Made by a program: the position numbers and the translations under genes
The notes under the pieces: model-generated
What the model was told of the DNA's origin: nothing
The model's database searches: none
The model's input: the letters and a program-made list of their open reading frames with translations, nothing else
In this document: positions 14,679 through 23,575 of the stretch, piece after piece
Position numbering within the stretch: position 1 is the first letter of the stretch
Layout of the letters: each line of letters starts with the position of its first letter
Assembly (NCBI GenBank): GCA_002472145.1
Contig: DKRJ01000008.1
Span: 1 to 64,000 of the forward strand
Source of the DNA: Clostridiales bacterium UBA7285
GTDB taxonomy: Bacteria > Bacillota > Clostridia > Peptostreptococcales > Anaerovoracaceae
Direction: 5' to 3'
DNA: 64,000 nt

Positions 14679-15116
14679 ATGCAGATTTCAACAAAATTTA
14701 CGATTGCCGTTCATATAATAGCGGCAGCCGAATATTTCGGCGAAGACCAAAAAATAACAAGCGAGTTCCTCGCGGGGAGCATAGGCAGCAACCCGGTGAT
14801 CATCCGCAATATCATGCTCCAGCTGCATGAGGCCGGGATCATCGACGTGAAGCGCGGTCCGGGCGGAATTACGGTGAACCACAAACTGTCCGATATCACT
14901 TTTCTGGATATATACAAAGCCGTGGAGACGAACAGCGATGAGGATCTGTTCCGCTTCCATGAGAACCCGAACCCGAAATGTCCCGTGGGGAGGAATATCC
15001 ACGGCGCGCTTGAAAGTTCTCTGAAGGAGATCCAGTCCGACTTCGAAAAAGACCTCGCCTCGCATACCCTGCAGGAGGTCTGCGATAATATCGAGGCGAG
15101 GATCAAGACTGCCTGA
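14679..15116 (+). CDS. Rrf2-family transcriptional regulator
   Basis: A 145-aa winged-helix regulator: MQISTKFTIAVHIIAAAEYF at the N-terminus, HTH at ~27-60 (ITSEFLAGSIGSNPVIIRNI), wing RGPGGITV, then a dimerisation helix. There is a single Cys in NPNPKCPVG at ~105 rather than the three-Cys cluster of IscR/NsrR, so it probably does not bind an Fe-S cluster of the usual sort (YwnA/YwgB-like subgroup). It converges on, and overlaps by 14 bases, the membrane protein gene on the other strand, which may be a target. Confidence 0.85.
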   Translation: MQISTKFTIAVHIIAAAEYFGEDQKITSEFLAGSIGSNPVIIRNIMLQLHEAGIIDVKRGPGGITVNHKLSDITFLDIYKAVETNSDEDLFRFHENPNPKCPVGRNIHGALESSLKEIQSDFEKDLASHTLQEVCDNIEARIKTA

Positions 15117-16527
15117 CGCGTGCGTACCAATTTCTCTGAAGGACCAGAGAAAAAACGCTCAGCGTGGCGAATATCAAAACCTTAGATGCGAGCTGCGCGG
15201 CAGGAATCTCGATGCCTGCCAGATGCTGAAAGACGCTTTGCGAGATAACCATAAGACCTGCCATAAAGCAGATCATCAGCATAGATGATGCGAAAACCGC
15301 GCCGAGCGGGTTTTGACGCCTGATCAGACTGAGGCTCAGAAAACACATAGGGCACATGATCCCGATATCGATGACATACGTGACCTCGGTAGTGTAGACT
15401 TCGATTGAAGAAAGAGGCTCGCCTCGCGTCAGAGATGTCAGGATGTCCGGAAGCCATGCCGCACACAGTGCTATGCCTAACACGATGAGAAACGCTTTCA
15501 ATCCTTTTCCTGCCCGAACGGCAGGAATTTTTATTTCGCATGCGAGTAAGAGATAACGGAAAAAGCTCAATCCGAACAAAGCGATATATATGAGCATCAG
15601 GCGGTTGTACGCCGCGCCGAACGACATACTTGCCGCGTAATACAGTGAAGCACTGTACAGAGCCGACAATTTCAATTTATTGATCCGGCTGCTGTCCTTG
15701 AAGTTCTTAACGAGAACACTTATGAAAAGAGGGACCTGAACGGTCAGAACGATCAGATCGGATCCGATATATCCGGCCGCCTTGAGGACAGAGTCTCTTG
15801 CATAGACACCGCATCCCCAGAGCGTCACGCTCCTGCCGTACTGATTTACGACTTCAAGGCTGTCCTGCGCGCTGCGCGGGAAGGACAAGAGGCCGGAGAT
15901 GCCGCAGACCGCCAGAAGGAATACCGCAGCCATGTCGGATTTTCCCACGCCTCGGCATCCAAGATATCTGCACACTTTTTCACTGTATTTTCTGTAATCC
16001 TCGCCGAAGTTAACAGGAAGAAATTTCTCTTCTACATATATGATCTGCAGGTGGAACATCAAAACGCAGACCGCTGATATCACGCCGAGAGGAAGATTTC
16101 CGAACATGAGGAAAAATCCAACGTACACGAGGTCAAAACCGAGAAACGCGGGATTGCGGCTGATTCGGAAGATGCCGCCTGTCACCAGATCGGTATGGCT
16201 GCCTGTGGAAACACCGGCGCGCCAACTGTCTCCCATGGCTGTGACCGCCGCGATAAACAAAACCGTCCCTGCCGACGCTAGAATAAATCCGGCTGCCCTG
16301 ACGGGCAGGGAGAAGAGTGCCGTATCCATGATCAGGCTGATGATCTCTGATGCGGCCGCAGCGAGCGTTGAAGCCTTAAGGCAGATCTCGATCATCTTCT
16401 CTCGCCCTTTTTTGCCTGCGCCGAGCTGGTCAGTCCTGATCCCGGCTCTGTGCTGACTGAACATTTTCAGAAAATACACGCCGTAGAAGACGGCTATGAC
16501 GACTACTCCGCCGATCCGAAAGAACAA
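15103..16527 (-). CDS. Multi-pass membrane protein: ICMT/phospholipid-methyltransferase-like domain plus extra membrane domain
   Basis: 474 aa read from TTG 16527; a later start is possible. Residues ~1-195 match the isoprenylcysteine carboxyl methyltransferase/PEMT fold: four membrane helices, GGIFRISRNPAFLG (the RHP-type SAM motif with Asn for His), and EEKFLPVNFGEDYRKYSEKV. Residues ~200-474 form a second block of about seven helices that I do not recognise. SAM-dependent methylation of a lipid or small molecule at the membrane is likely; the C-terminal domain could be a substrate channel. The typical family member is ~200 aa, so this is an unusual fusion. Confidence 0.6.
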   Translation of the reverse strand: MFFRIGGVVVIAVFYGVYFLKMFSQHRAGIRTDQLGAGKKGREKMIEICLKASTLAAAASEIISLIMDTALFSLPVRAAGFILASAGTVLFIAAVTAMGDSWRAGVSTGSHTDLVTGGIFRISRNPAFLGFDLVYVGFFLMFGNLPLGVISAVCVLMFHLQIIYVEEKFLPVNFGEDYRKYSEKVCRYLGCRGVGKSDMAAVFLLAVCGISGLLSFPRSAQDSLEVVNQYGRSVTLWGCGVYARDSVLKAAGYIGSDLIVLTVQVPLFISVLVKNFKDSSRINKLKLSALYSASLYYAASMSFGAAYNRLMLIYIALFGLSFFRYLLLACEIKIPAVRAGKGLKAFLIVLGIALCAAWLPDILTSLTRGEPLSSIEVYTTEVTYVIDIGIMCPMCFLSLSLIRRQNPLGAVFASSMLMICFMAGLMVISQSVFQHLAGIEIPAAQLASKVLIFATLSVFSLVLQRNWYARVRQS

Positions 16528-16666
16528 CGATCCGAGCCTCCCTGGTTAGATAATTATTTTAATACTATGCCAGGTGCTTTATCATTTCTACTGCGGCGTT
16601 GAAAATCCTTTGTAAAATCTATTAATACATCACGATATACGACAAAATTGACGCGGCAGCGCGGTG

Positions 16667-17854
16667 TCAGATGCACTCCGTCAGGATCTCGTAGATCTCC
16701 TCAGGTGCAAGCTGCCTCGCGCATCCGTCCGTTACTACAGTGCTGTCCGCGACCTTGCGCAGCAAAGCCCTGTCTGTCGGATCCGGGCTGCCCGGGCGCA
16801 TGTTCCTTTTCAGTTCGGTGAGAGTAGTCGGAAGTCCTGTCTCGTGGATAAAGGCCGCGAGCTGCTCGATGCCGGCGAGCGCGAGTTCTTCGTCTGTCCT
16901 TCCGTCAGGCGACAGATGCCAGACTTCTTTTGCGAAACGCGTGAACTTAGGCAGGTTGTCGCTGACGATGCGGCGATAGAAAACCGGGTGGATGACAGCA
17001 AGCCCCTGGCCGTGATTGCAGTCTGTGTAGGCCCCGAGCTGGTGCTCGATCATATGCACCTGGAAATCGGTCTGCTTGCCGATTTTTAAAACGCCGTTTT
17101 CAGCCATCGATGAATCCCACATGAGCTCCGAGCGCACGGACAGGTCCTCCGGATCCCGGATCATGGCTCGCGTGCTGGCGATGACGTTGCGCATGACGGC
17201 TTCGTTCATCTCGTCTGAAACGTTCGTATCCGACGGTTTGCCGAAATACGTTTCCATGCAGTGAGATAGCGTGTCGAACGCTCCGGAAACTGCCTGCATC
17301 ATCGGGACCGTCAGCGTATATGAAGGGTCCAGCACGGCAAAGTTCGCGAGCGCGCCCGCCATGCCGCTTTTCTGCTTTGTCTCTTCGTTGGTTATGACCG
17401 CTCCGGAGTTCATTTCCGAGCCTGTGCCGGAAACGGTCGTGACGGCGCCGAGAGGGATGAATTCCGTCGGGAGCTTATGCTCTTTGAACTCCGAATCCCA
17501 GATGTCGGCGTCCGTCTTCGCCTGAGCGGATACGATCTTGCAGCAGTCGATAACAGAGCCGCCGCCGACCGCGAGGATGAAGTCGATATTGTTATCGCGC
17601 GCCAGCTTTGCGCCTTCCCGGACCTTCGCATAGGTCGGGTTCGCCATTATGCCGGTGAATTCGGTTATCGTCTTCCCAGCTTCCGTCAGCATTGCGCGGA
17701 CATTGCCGTAAATTCCGTTTCTTTTGATCGAGCCGCCGCCGTAGGCGAGCATCACGTTCGTCCCGACATTCGGAAGTTCCGCGGAGAGTGCCCGCCGGAG
17801 CGCGTCTTCGCCGAAATATACCTTTGGCATACCTGAATACTGAAATGATTTCAT
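16667..17854 (-). CDS. Iron-containing alcohol dehydrogenase (butanol dehydrogenase-like)
   Basis: 395 aa, the normal family length, with GAGGC before ATG. The N-terminal Rossmann domain carries the pyrophosphate motif AVGGGSVIDCCK (~95-106), then TVSGTGSEMNSGAVI. The C-terminal helical domain carries the metal ligands: Asp in SGAFDTLSHCME, its His, MIEHQLG and CNHGQGLAVIHP. It should reduce aldehydes such as butyraldehyde with NAD(P)H during fermentation, resembling the YqhD/BdhA group. It stands alone between a methyltransferase-like gene and a non-coding gap. Confidence 0.88.
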   Translation of the reverse strand: MKSFQYSGMPKVYFGEDALRRALSAELPNVGTNVMLAYGGGSIKRNGIYGNVRAMLTEAGKTITEFTGIMANPTYAKVREGAKLARDNNIDFILAVGGGSVIDCCKIVSAQAKTDADIWDSEFKEHKLPTEFIPLGAVTTVSGTGSEMNSGAVITNEETKQKSGMAGALANFAVLDPSYTLTVPMMQAVSGAFDTLSHCMETYFGKPSDTNVSDEMNEAVMRNVIASTRAMIRDPEDLSVRSELMWDSSMAENGVLKIGKQTDFQVHMIEHQLGAYTDCNHGQGLAVIHPVFYRRIVSDNLPKFTRFAKEVWHLSPDGRTDEELALAGIEQLAAFIHETGLPTTLTELKRNMRPGSPDPTDRALLRKVADSTVVTDGCARQLAPEEIYEILTECI

Positions 17855-18398
17855 GGTTGTCGCCTCCTTATCATTTACAATTTTAATGAGGACTGCCGGA
17901 AAAGTACAATATGGATCTTGAAAAGCGCGTTCCGATTACTGAATAGCGGCTTAGATAAGCAGCTGCGGAAGTTAGCGTAATATAATTGCTGGTGTATTAG
18001 AAAAAAAGAAATCATCCCTTGTATAATGGCGATCAGGCAACCGCCACTCATTGAGCAAGAAAGATCATCTGCACGAGAAGGACAGCGGGACATCCCGATA
18101 TCTCATCGATGAGGCCTAAGGGATCCGCAAATCCGGACGCGTCGGCGATGCGTTAATTGCCGAACTGATGAATCAGACGGCGGAAGTATCGTGTGCAGAA
18201 GCGAACTGGAACGTCACGGGAGAATCACTCAGCAGGCAGCCTGCTGAACTAGCGTCAGGATTTACCATTATTCAGGAGGCGACAAGAAAAACCAACAACA
18301 AGTTGACACTGTCGCTGTGGAACGAGTGATTTCCTTCGCTGAAAAATATGGTATAATCTAAACCGTAATATTTCAGCAAAAGGAAAAATTATTTCGTC
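17855..18398. other. 544-base gap with a possible gene remnant
   Basis: There is no intact gene. From 18123 to 18329 (+) there are 69 sense codons ending in TGA without a start at the head: IRKSGRVGDALIAELMNQTA, and a tail KLTLSLWNE. It reads like protein but matches nothing I recognise and may be a decayed gene. An extended -10 (TGGTATAAT, 18349-18357) lies 42 bases before the murT-like start and is the likely promoter of that operon. Confidence 0.35.
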
Positions 18399-19886
18399 AT
18401 GAGCAATTTCCGATACAGACTGGCGCTGCTGACGGCTAAGTTTTCAGTCGTTGCGCTGCGCGTCACCGGACATAAAGGCACGGATTTTCCGGGAAGGGTC
18501 GCCGAAAAAATCTGCCCGGACTTCCTTAAGTACGTTCCCAAGCCGGAGAAGATATATGCCGTCACGGGTACCAATGGGAAGACGACCGTTTCAAATCTCA
18601 TCAAAGACTCGCTTGCGGCGTTCGGCGAAGACGTACTGAACAACAGTGCAGGCTCGAACACATACACCGGCATCGCCACATGCTTCATACACGGGGTCAC
18701 TCTCTCCGGGAAGGAGAAATACAAGACTGCGGTCCTGGAGATCGACGAAAGATCTGCCAGACTCGTTTATCCGTTCGTCAGTCCCGACTACCTCATCATC
18801 ACTAATCTCACACGCGATTCCATAATGCGCAACGGACACCCTGAATATATCAGGGACATCTTGACGCGCTATATGCCGGATGCGACGACTTTGGTCATCA
18901 ATTCCGATAATCTCATATCCACGCTGGTCGCGCCGAAAAATCCGAGGGTATATTTCAGCATAGACCGTCAGCCGGGCGACCCTGTCGTCCCTCATAACCG
19001 CATAAATGATTTTCAGATCTGTCCGAACTGCAGCACCAGGATGGAATTTTCGTATATCCGCTACAGCAACGTCGGAAAGGTGAGATGTCCGGGTTGCGGA
19101 CTCACGTCGCCTGAAAGCGATTATCACATCTCCGTCGTCGATCACGAAAACGGGACCATCAAAGTGGTCAGAGAGGGCCCTTCCAAGCGGGAAGCGGTGT
19201 TCCCACAGATCAGTCCGACTATTTTCAACCTGTATAACGAGCTTGCGGTGATAACTTTGCTCGACCTGCTGGGGTACGGCTTTGACAGAAGCGAACCTGT
19301 CATGGAAAAGATGCACGTTACCGAGTCGCGTTTCGGTGAAGTCAAGGTCGGGGACGTCACCATCCTTAAGGTGCTCGGGAAAGACCGCAACGCATATGCC
19401 ACTTCCCGCGTATTCGAACTGATCCACGACGATCCGGGCGATAAAGAAGTGATGATGTATAATAACAACCTCGACGACGCACGCCACTGGTCGGAGAACA
19501 CATGCTGGCTGTACGACTGTGATTTCGAGTTGCTCGCAGACGATAAAGTGAAACAGGTCATCGTCTTCGGCGACAGGGCTTTAGATTATAAGCTGAGGCT
19601 GATGACGGCGGGAGTGCCTGAAGAGAGAATAGTCGTTGTGAAAGAACCTGAGGACGGCGTGAGCCATCTGCTCGGGCTGCCCGGCGAGACTGTCTATGTC
19701 ATCTACGGGACGGCTCCGGTCGAAGTTGGCAGCAGGATCTTCGATATGGCAGCGGAAGAAATGAGACGCCGCATGGAAAGCGGTATGGAACCGGGCGTCC
19801 GCCCTGAGAAAGCGCTTGAAGAAGCGGGCGCCGGGACGGACGGAAGGAAGCCGTCAAAAGCGGAAGGAAAGGAGTCGTCAAAATGA
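18399..19886 (+). CDS. MurT-like Mur ligase, copy 1
   Basis: 495 aa. MurT is the ATP-dependent ligase subunit that amidates D-Glu of lipid II with ammonia from GatD. Seen here: GTNGKTTV P-loop (~56), EIDERSARLV and NLTRDSIMRNG of the Mur central domain, a zinc ribbon CPNC..CPGC (~205-230), and the C-terminal MurT/DUF1727 domain ending WLYDCDFELL. The usual ADG.D.SW motif, whose Asp completes the GatD triad, reads as LDDARHWSENTCW (~357-369). A charged ~40-residue tail is extra. It overlaps the GatD-like gene by ATGA and heads a four-gene operon. Confidence 0.8.
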   Translation: MSNFRYRLALLTAKFSVVALRVTGHKGTDFPGRVAEKICPDFLKYVPKPEKIYAVTGTNGKTTVSNLIKDSLAAFGEDVLNNSAGSNTYTGIATCFIHGVTLSGKEKYKTAVLEIDERSARLVYPFVSPDYLIITNLTRDSIMRNGHPEYIRDILTRYMPDATTLVINSDNLISTLVAPKNPRVYFSIDRQPGDPVVPHNRINDFQICPNCSTRMEFSYIRYSNVGKVRCPGCGLTSPESDYHISVVDHENGTIKVVREGPSKREAVFPQISPTIFNLYNELAVITLLDLLGYGFDRSEPVMEKMHVTESRFGEVKVGDVTILKVLGKDRNAYATSRVFELIHDDPGDKEVMMYNNNLDDARHWSENTCWLYDCDFELLADDKVKQVIVFGDRALDYKLRLMTAGVPEERIVVVKEPEDGVSHLLGLPGETVYVIYGTAPVEVGSRIFDMAAEEMRRRMESGMEPGVRPEKALEEAGAGTDGRKPSKAEGKESSK

Positions 19887-20596
19887 GGATAGAAGTGCTT
19901 TTCCCCGAAGTCGCAAACCTTTACGGCGAACTCTCGAATATCGAATACGTCCGCAGATCGTGTCCTTCGTGCGAGGTGACGGAAACATCACTTCTGGAAA
20001 AACCGGTTTTTTTGACGGAACACGTCGATCTGACATATATGGGGACCATGACCGAGCACAGCCAGGAAATCGTGATAAAGGCACTCTCCGAATATAAAGA
20101 GGAGATCAGAGAGTCCGTTGAAAGCGGAAAGGCTTTTTTGATCACCGGCAACGCTCTGGAGGTCTTCGGAAAGAAGATCGAGGATGTGGACGGGACGGTC
20201 GTAGAGGGACTGGGCATCTTCGATTTCCACACCACGCGCGATATGCTGCACAGGTTTAATTCGCTCTATCTGGGGCAGTACGAGGACATCGAGGTCGCCG
20301 GATATAAGAGCCAGTTCACGCAGTCGTATTATGACAAGGACTACGACCCGATGTTCCGCACCATACGCGGACCGGGATTCGGCCCGGGACTCGAAAACGA
20401 GGGGATCCGTTATAAAAATTTCATGGCTTCGTACGTGATAGGGCCTCTTTTCATTCTGAACCCCAGACTCATGACACGGATCCTGTCCGAACTCGGATCC
20501 GGCGAAGTTAAGCCGGCGTTTGAAAAACAGGCGATGGAGGCGTACGAGGCGCGAATAGCGGAATACAGCGATCCTAAGTGCGGCTTCACATACTGA
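19883..20596 (+). CDS. GatD-like amidotransferase homologue lacking catalytic residues, copy 1
   Basis: A 237-aa class-I glutaminase fold. It aligns along its whole length with GatD: LFPEVANLYGELSNI at the N-terminus, VEGLGIFDF in the middle and YKNFMASYVIGPLFILNP near the end. The nucleophile elbow ICGGYQFLG of GatD reads ITGNALEVFG, putting Thr88 at the Cys. The catalytic His of YLHGP reads YVIGP (Ile186). Glutamine hydrolysis by the usual mechanism is therefore not possible. It is translationally coupled to MurT copy 1, so it probably still forms the complex. Confidence 0.75.
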   Translation: MRIEVLFPEVANLYGELSNIEYVRRSCPSCEVTETSLLEKPVFLTEHVDLTYMGTMTEHSQEIVIKALSEYKEEIRESVESGKAFLITGNALEVFGKKIEDVDGTVVEGLGIFDFHTTRDMLHRFNSLYLGQYEDIEVAGYKSQFTQSYYDKDYDPMFRTIRGPGFGPGLENEGIRYKNFMASYVIGPLFILNPRLMTRILSELGSGEVKPAFEKQAMEAYEARIAEYSDPKCGFTY

Positions 20597-20616
20597 TAGA
20601 GACTGGAGGCACTTTT

Positions 20617-21993
20617 ATGATCAGATTTTTCATCGTCTTCTGGGCGGCAAAGTTCTTCGCCTGGCTGTATAAGAAAACGGGCCGGAGCCGCGACGACCGT
20701 CCAGGTCTTCTGGCGTATAAATTTTGCCCGGACTTTCTGGAGAGAATAAAGAAACCTCCGCTCGTCATCTGCGTAACGGGGACTTCGGGAAAGTCCACGA
20801 CGTCGGCTCTCATCGCTGACAAACTCTCGGCGGAAGGCCTTAAGGTCTCGTTCAACGACTGGGGCGCCAACACATTCGCCGGCTATTGTATCAATCTAAT
20901 GCGCTGCGTGGACGTCTTTAACCGCTGCCGCTTTGATGCTTCTGTGCTGGAGGCCGACGAGCGGTATCTGGACAGGTCCATGAAGATGATAAAGCCGAAC
21001 TATATCCTAGTGACGAACATAGGAAAAGATTCGATAAAGCGTAACGGAAACACGGAGTTCATATTCAGCATCATCGACCGTACGTTCGACGAACTCGGCG
21101 ATAATACAGTCGCGATCCTGAACGCGAACGATCCTATCAGTTCCAGACTGGCCAAAAACAACAAACGCGTATATTTCGGCGTTTCTGACATACACACGGA
21201 TCCGATGGAGAACGCAGTGAAGGAGATGACGATCTGTCCTTACTGCGGCGACGAGATAAAGTACAACTACCGGATCTACCGGCACATAGGGGACTATTAC
21301 TGTCCGTCATGCGATTTCCGCACACCCGGGGCGAAATATTTCGTGACTTCGGCCGATCTGGAAAATCGCAGCATGACCGTGAAGGAAAGCGGAGAGGAGA
21401 CGGTTTATCCGCTGGTCTCCGGAGCCGCGTATAACGTATTCAACGTCCTTGCATTTGTGGCTGTCCTTCGCGAACTCGGGAGATCAAGAAAGGACATCGC
21501 GGAATTCCTTAAGACACAGCATGTCACCCGGATCCGCGAAACATGTGTCGAATACAACGGTATCAAATACTACACCTACGCGGCAAAGAGCCAGACAGTG
21601 AGCGCTTCTTCGACGGTGTTCGAGTACATGGCGAAGGAGCCCGTGAATAAGGAACTGGTTCTGCTGATGGACGACAGGTGGAGTTCCGATCATCCAACGG
21701 AACCATTAACATGGCTCTACGATGCTGACTTCGAGTTTTTAAACAGCCCGTATATTAAAAAGATCATCGTTGCCGGCCGCATGTACCTTAATCACAGGGT
21801 GAGGCTGCTTCTTGCTGGCATACCGGATGATAAGATGGTCTGCATCAGGGAGCAGAGCGAGATACCGGATCATGTAGACCGGGAAGGTATAGAGAAGGTA
21901 TATGTGCTTTTCGAGGTCGACCATCTGAGTGAGGCACGAAACGTACGGGACGCCATCGTAAAGAAGCATAAAGAGGAGGACGGAAAAGCATGA
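20617..21993 (+). CDS. MurT-like Mur ligase, copy 2
   Basis: 458 aa, ATG 20617 with GGAGG 7 bases upstream. It has an N-terminal hydrophobic stretch (IRFFIVFWAAKFFAWLY) suggesting membrane association, P-loop GTSGKSTTSA (~54), NIGKDSIKRNG, zinc ribbon CPYC..CPSC (~208-232), and a C-terminal domain with MDDRWSSDHPTEPLTWLYDADFEFL-like spacing. The ADG.D motif expected for GatD-coupled catalysis is again altered. It is clearly diverged from copy 1, so an old duplication with distinct substrates is likely. It overlaps its GatD-like partner by ATGA. Confidence 0.78.
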   Translation: MIRFFIVFWAAKFFAWLYKKTGRSRDDRPGLLAYKFCPDFLERIKKPPLVICVTGTSGKSTTSALIADKLSAEGLKVSFNDWGANTFAGYCINLMRCVDVFNRCRFDASVLEADERYLDRSMKMIKPNYILVTNIGKDSIKRNGNTEFIFSIIDRTFDELGDNTVAILNANDPISSRLAKNNKRVYFGVSDIHTDPMENAVKEMTICPYCGDEIKYNYRIYRHIGDYYCPSCDFRTPGAKYFVTSADLENRSMTVKESGEETVYPLVSGAAYNVFNVLAFVAVLRELGRSRKDIAEFLKTQHVTRIRETCVEYNGIKYYTYAAKSQTVSASSTVFEYMAKEPVNKELVLLMDDRWSSDHPTEPLTWLYDADFEFLNSPYIKKIIVAGRMYLNHRVRLLLAGIPDDKMVCIREQSEIPDHVDREGIEKVYVLFEVDHLSEARNVRDAIVKKHKEEDGKA

Positions 21994-22727
21994 AAAACGC
22001 GGAATTCCTTTTCCCAGAACTTTGCAACCTCTTCGGGGACAGTTACAATATGACGTATTTTCAGCGATGCGCTCCTGAAGATGTTCGACTCATAAAGACA
22101 AACCATAAAAGCGTACCCGCGTTCGCCAGAGAGAGAGTCGACTTGATCTACATCGGAAGCATGTTTGAGAGCAAACAGCAGATCGCTTTGAAGGCTCTTA
22201 TGCCGTATAAGGAAAGGATCCGCGAGTTGATCGACGACGATGTGGTGTTCATGGTGACAGGGAACGCCATAGAACTCTTCGGAAAGAAGATCGTCGACGC
22301 GGACGAGCACATCGAAGCGCTGGGACTTTTCGATTTCACTTCAGTGCGCTACATGGACCGTGACCGGCATAATTCCCAGTTCGTGGGAACCTATAACGGA
22401 CTGAAGATGATTGGGCACAGGAGCCAGTTCTCGTTCTCGTACGGAGAATTCGACCATCCTTTCATCGAGATAGAAAAAGGCATCGGCATGAACCCTGAGA
22501 CGAAGAAAGAGGGCCTGCACATACACAACTTCTACGCCACGTATTCGCTGGGGCCTTTCCTGATCCTGAACCCGCTGTTTACGAAAGAACTGCTCGTTAA
22601 AACAGGGCTGCCGGGAGATCTGTGCTTCGAGAAAGAGATCCTCGAGGCATATGAGGACAGGCTCGCAGACCTGGAGGCGAATATGCAGGAAGACGGGATA
22701 TTTAAGGCCGAAAGGAAGCATAACTGA
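21990..22727 (+). CDS. GatD-like amidotransferase homologue lacking catalytic residues, copy 2
   Basis: 245 aa, homologous to copy 1 and to GatD: FPELCNLFGDSYNM, IEALGLFDF and HNFYATYSLGPFLILNP. The nucleophile position is Thr90 in MVTGNAIELFG, and the catalytic His is Leu187 in YSLGP. The same two losses in both copies argue against random decay. Other cysteines (residues 12 and 27) are not in the elbow. It is the last gene of the operon and ends 10 bases from the convergent purine nucleoside phosphorylase gene. Confidence 0.75.
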   Translation: MKNAEFLFPELCNLFGDSYNMTYFQRCAPEDVRLIKTNHKSVPAFARERVDLIYIGSMFESKQQIALKALMPYKERIRELIDDDVVFMVTGNAIELFGKKIVDADEHIEALGLFDFTSVRYMDRDRHNSQFVGTYNGLKMIGHRSQFSFSYGEFDHPFIEIEKGIGMNPETKKEGLHIHNFYATYSLGPFLILNPLFTKELLVKTGLPGDLCFEKEILEAYEDRLADLEANMQEDGIFKAERKHN

Positions 22728-22737
22728 GCAGCACTTA

Positions 22738-23556
22738 TCATGACCATTCGCCGACCAGTTCGGCGACCCATCTGCATAGTTTTTCGCTGCTCTCGTTCGC
22801 GATCCTTACGACCTCCTCGTGAGTGTGCTTTGTCTTTGCGATACCTGTCGCCATGTTGGTGATGCACGAGATGCCGAGGACCCGCATGCAGAGGTAGTTA
22901 GCTGCAATAGTCTCGGGGACCGTCGACATTCCGGTCGCGTCCGCGCCGAGTACTTTCATCGCGCGTATTTCGGCGGCTGTCTCATAACTCGGCCCCGGAT
23001 AGAAGACGTAAACGCCTTTTTTGCAGGAGATCCCGAGCTTCTCCGCGCAGGTCCCGGCTTTGGCGATCAGATCGCGGGAATACGGCTCTGACATATCGGG
23101 GAAACGGACTCCGAAACGCTCGTCGTTATCGCCCTTCAGGGGATTTTCACCGAACAGGTTGATATAGTCGGTTATTATCATCAGATCACCCGGTACGAAC
23201 GTCTCGTTTATCCCGCCGCAGGCGTTCGTGACGATCATGTCGCGGCAGCCGAGCATCTTCATGACGAATACCGGATAGGTCACCTGATCGAGGCCCAGCC
23301 CCTGATAATAATGGAAGCGGCCCTGCATCGCTGCGACGCGGGTCGTTCCGATACGACCGAATACGAAATTACCGGCGTGGCCGGCGAGCGACGCGGTCGG
23401 GAAATGAGGGATATCCGAGTAGCGTATGACTGTTTTGTCTTCTATCTCGTCGGCAAGTCCTCCGAGCCCGCTGCCCAGGATGATGCCGACGGACGGCTTT
23501 TCTTTGATACGCCGCGAAAGATAGTCCGCGGATCCCTTTACTTTTTCATAGTCCAT
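22738..23556 (-). CDS. punA: Purine nucleoside phosphorylase
   Basis: 272 aa. It cleaves purine nucleosides with phosphate in nucleotide salvage. Trimeric PNP family motifs are GIILGSGLGGLAD (~24-36), GHAGNFVFGR, MQGRFHYYQG, VTNACGGIN, YPGPSYETAAEIR and MSTVPETI, then ITNMATGI. It follows the lipoate ligase gene by 19 bases on the same strand and may be the last gene of that operon. Length and motifs are complete. Confidence 0.92.
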   Translation of the reverse strand: MDYEKVKGSADYLSRRIKEKPSVGIILGSGLGGLADEIEDKTVIRYSDIPHFPTASLAGHAGNFVFGRIGTTRVAAMQGRFHYYQGLGLDQVTYPVFVMKMLGCRDMIVTNACGGINETFVPGDLMIITDYINLFGENPLKGDNDERFGVRFPDMSEPYSRDLIAKAGTCAEKLGISCKKGVYVFYPGPSYETAAEIRAMKVLGADATGMSTVPETIAANYLCMRVLGISCITNMATGIAKTKHTHEEVVRIANESSEKLCRWVAELVGEWS

Positions 23557-23575
23557 AGTATGCCTCCGATCCTGA

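Noticed and set aside
18591..19487. 298-codon minus-strand open frame opposite the MurT-like gene
   Set aside because: No start signal and no recognisable protein; MurT motifs on the other strand explain the conservation of frame.
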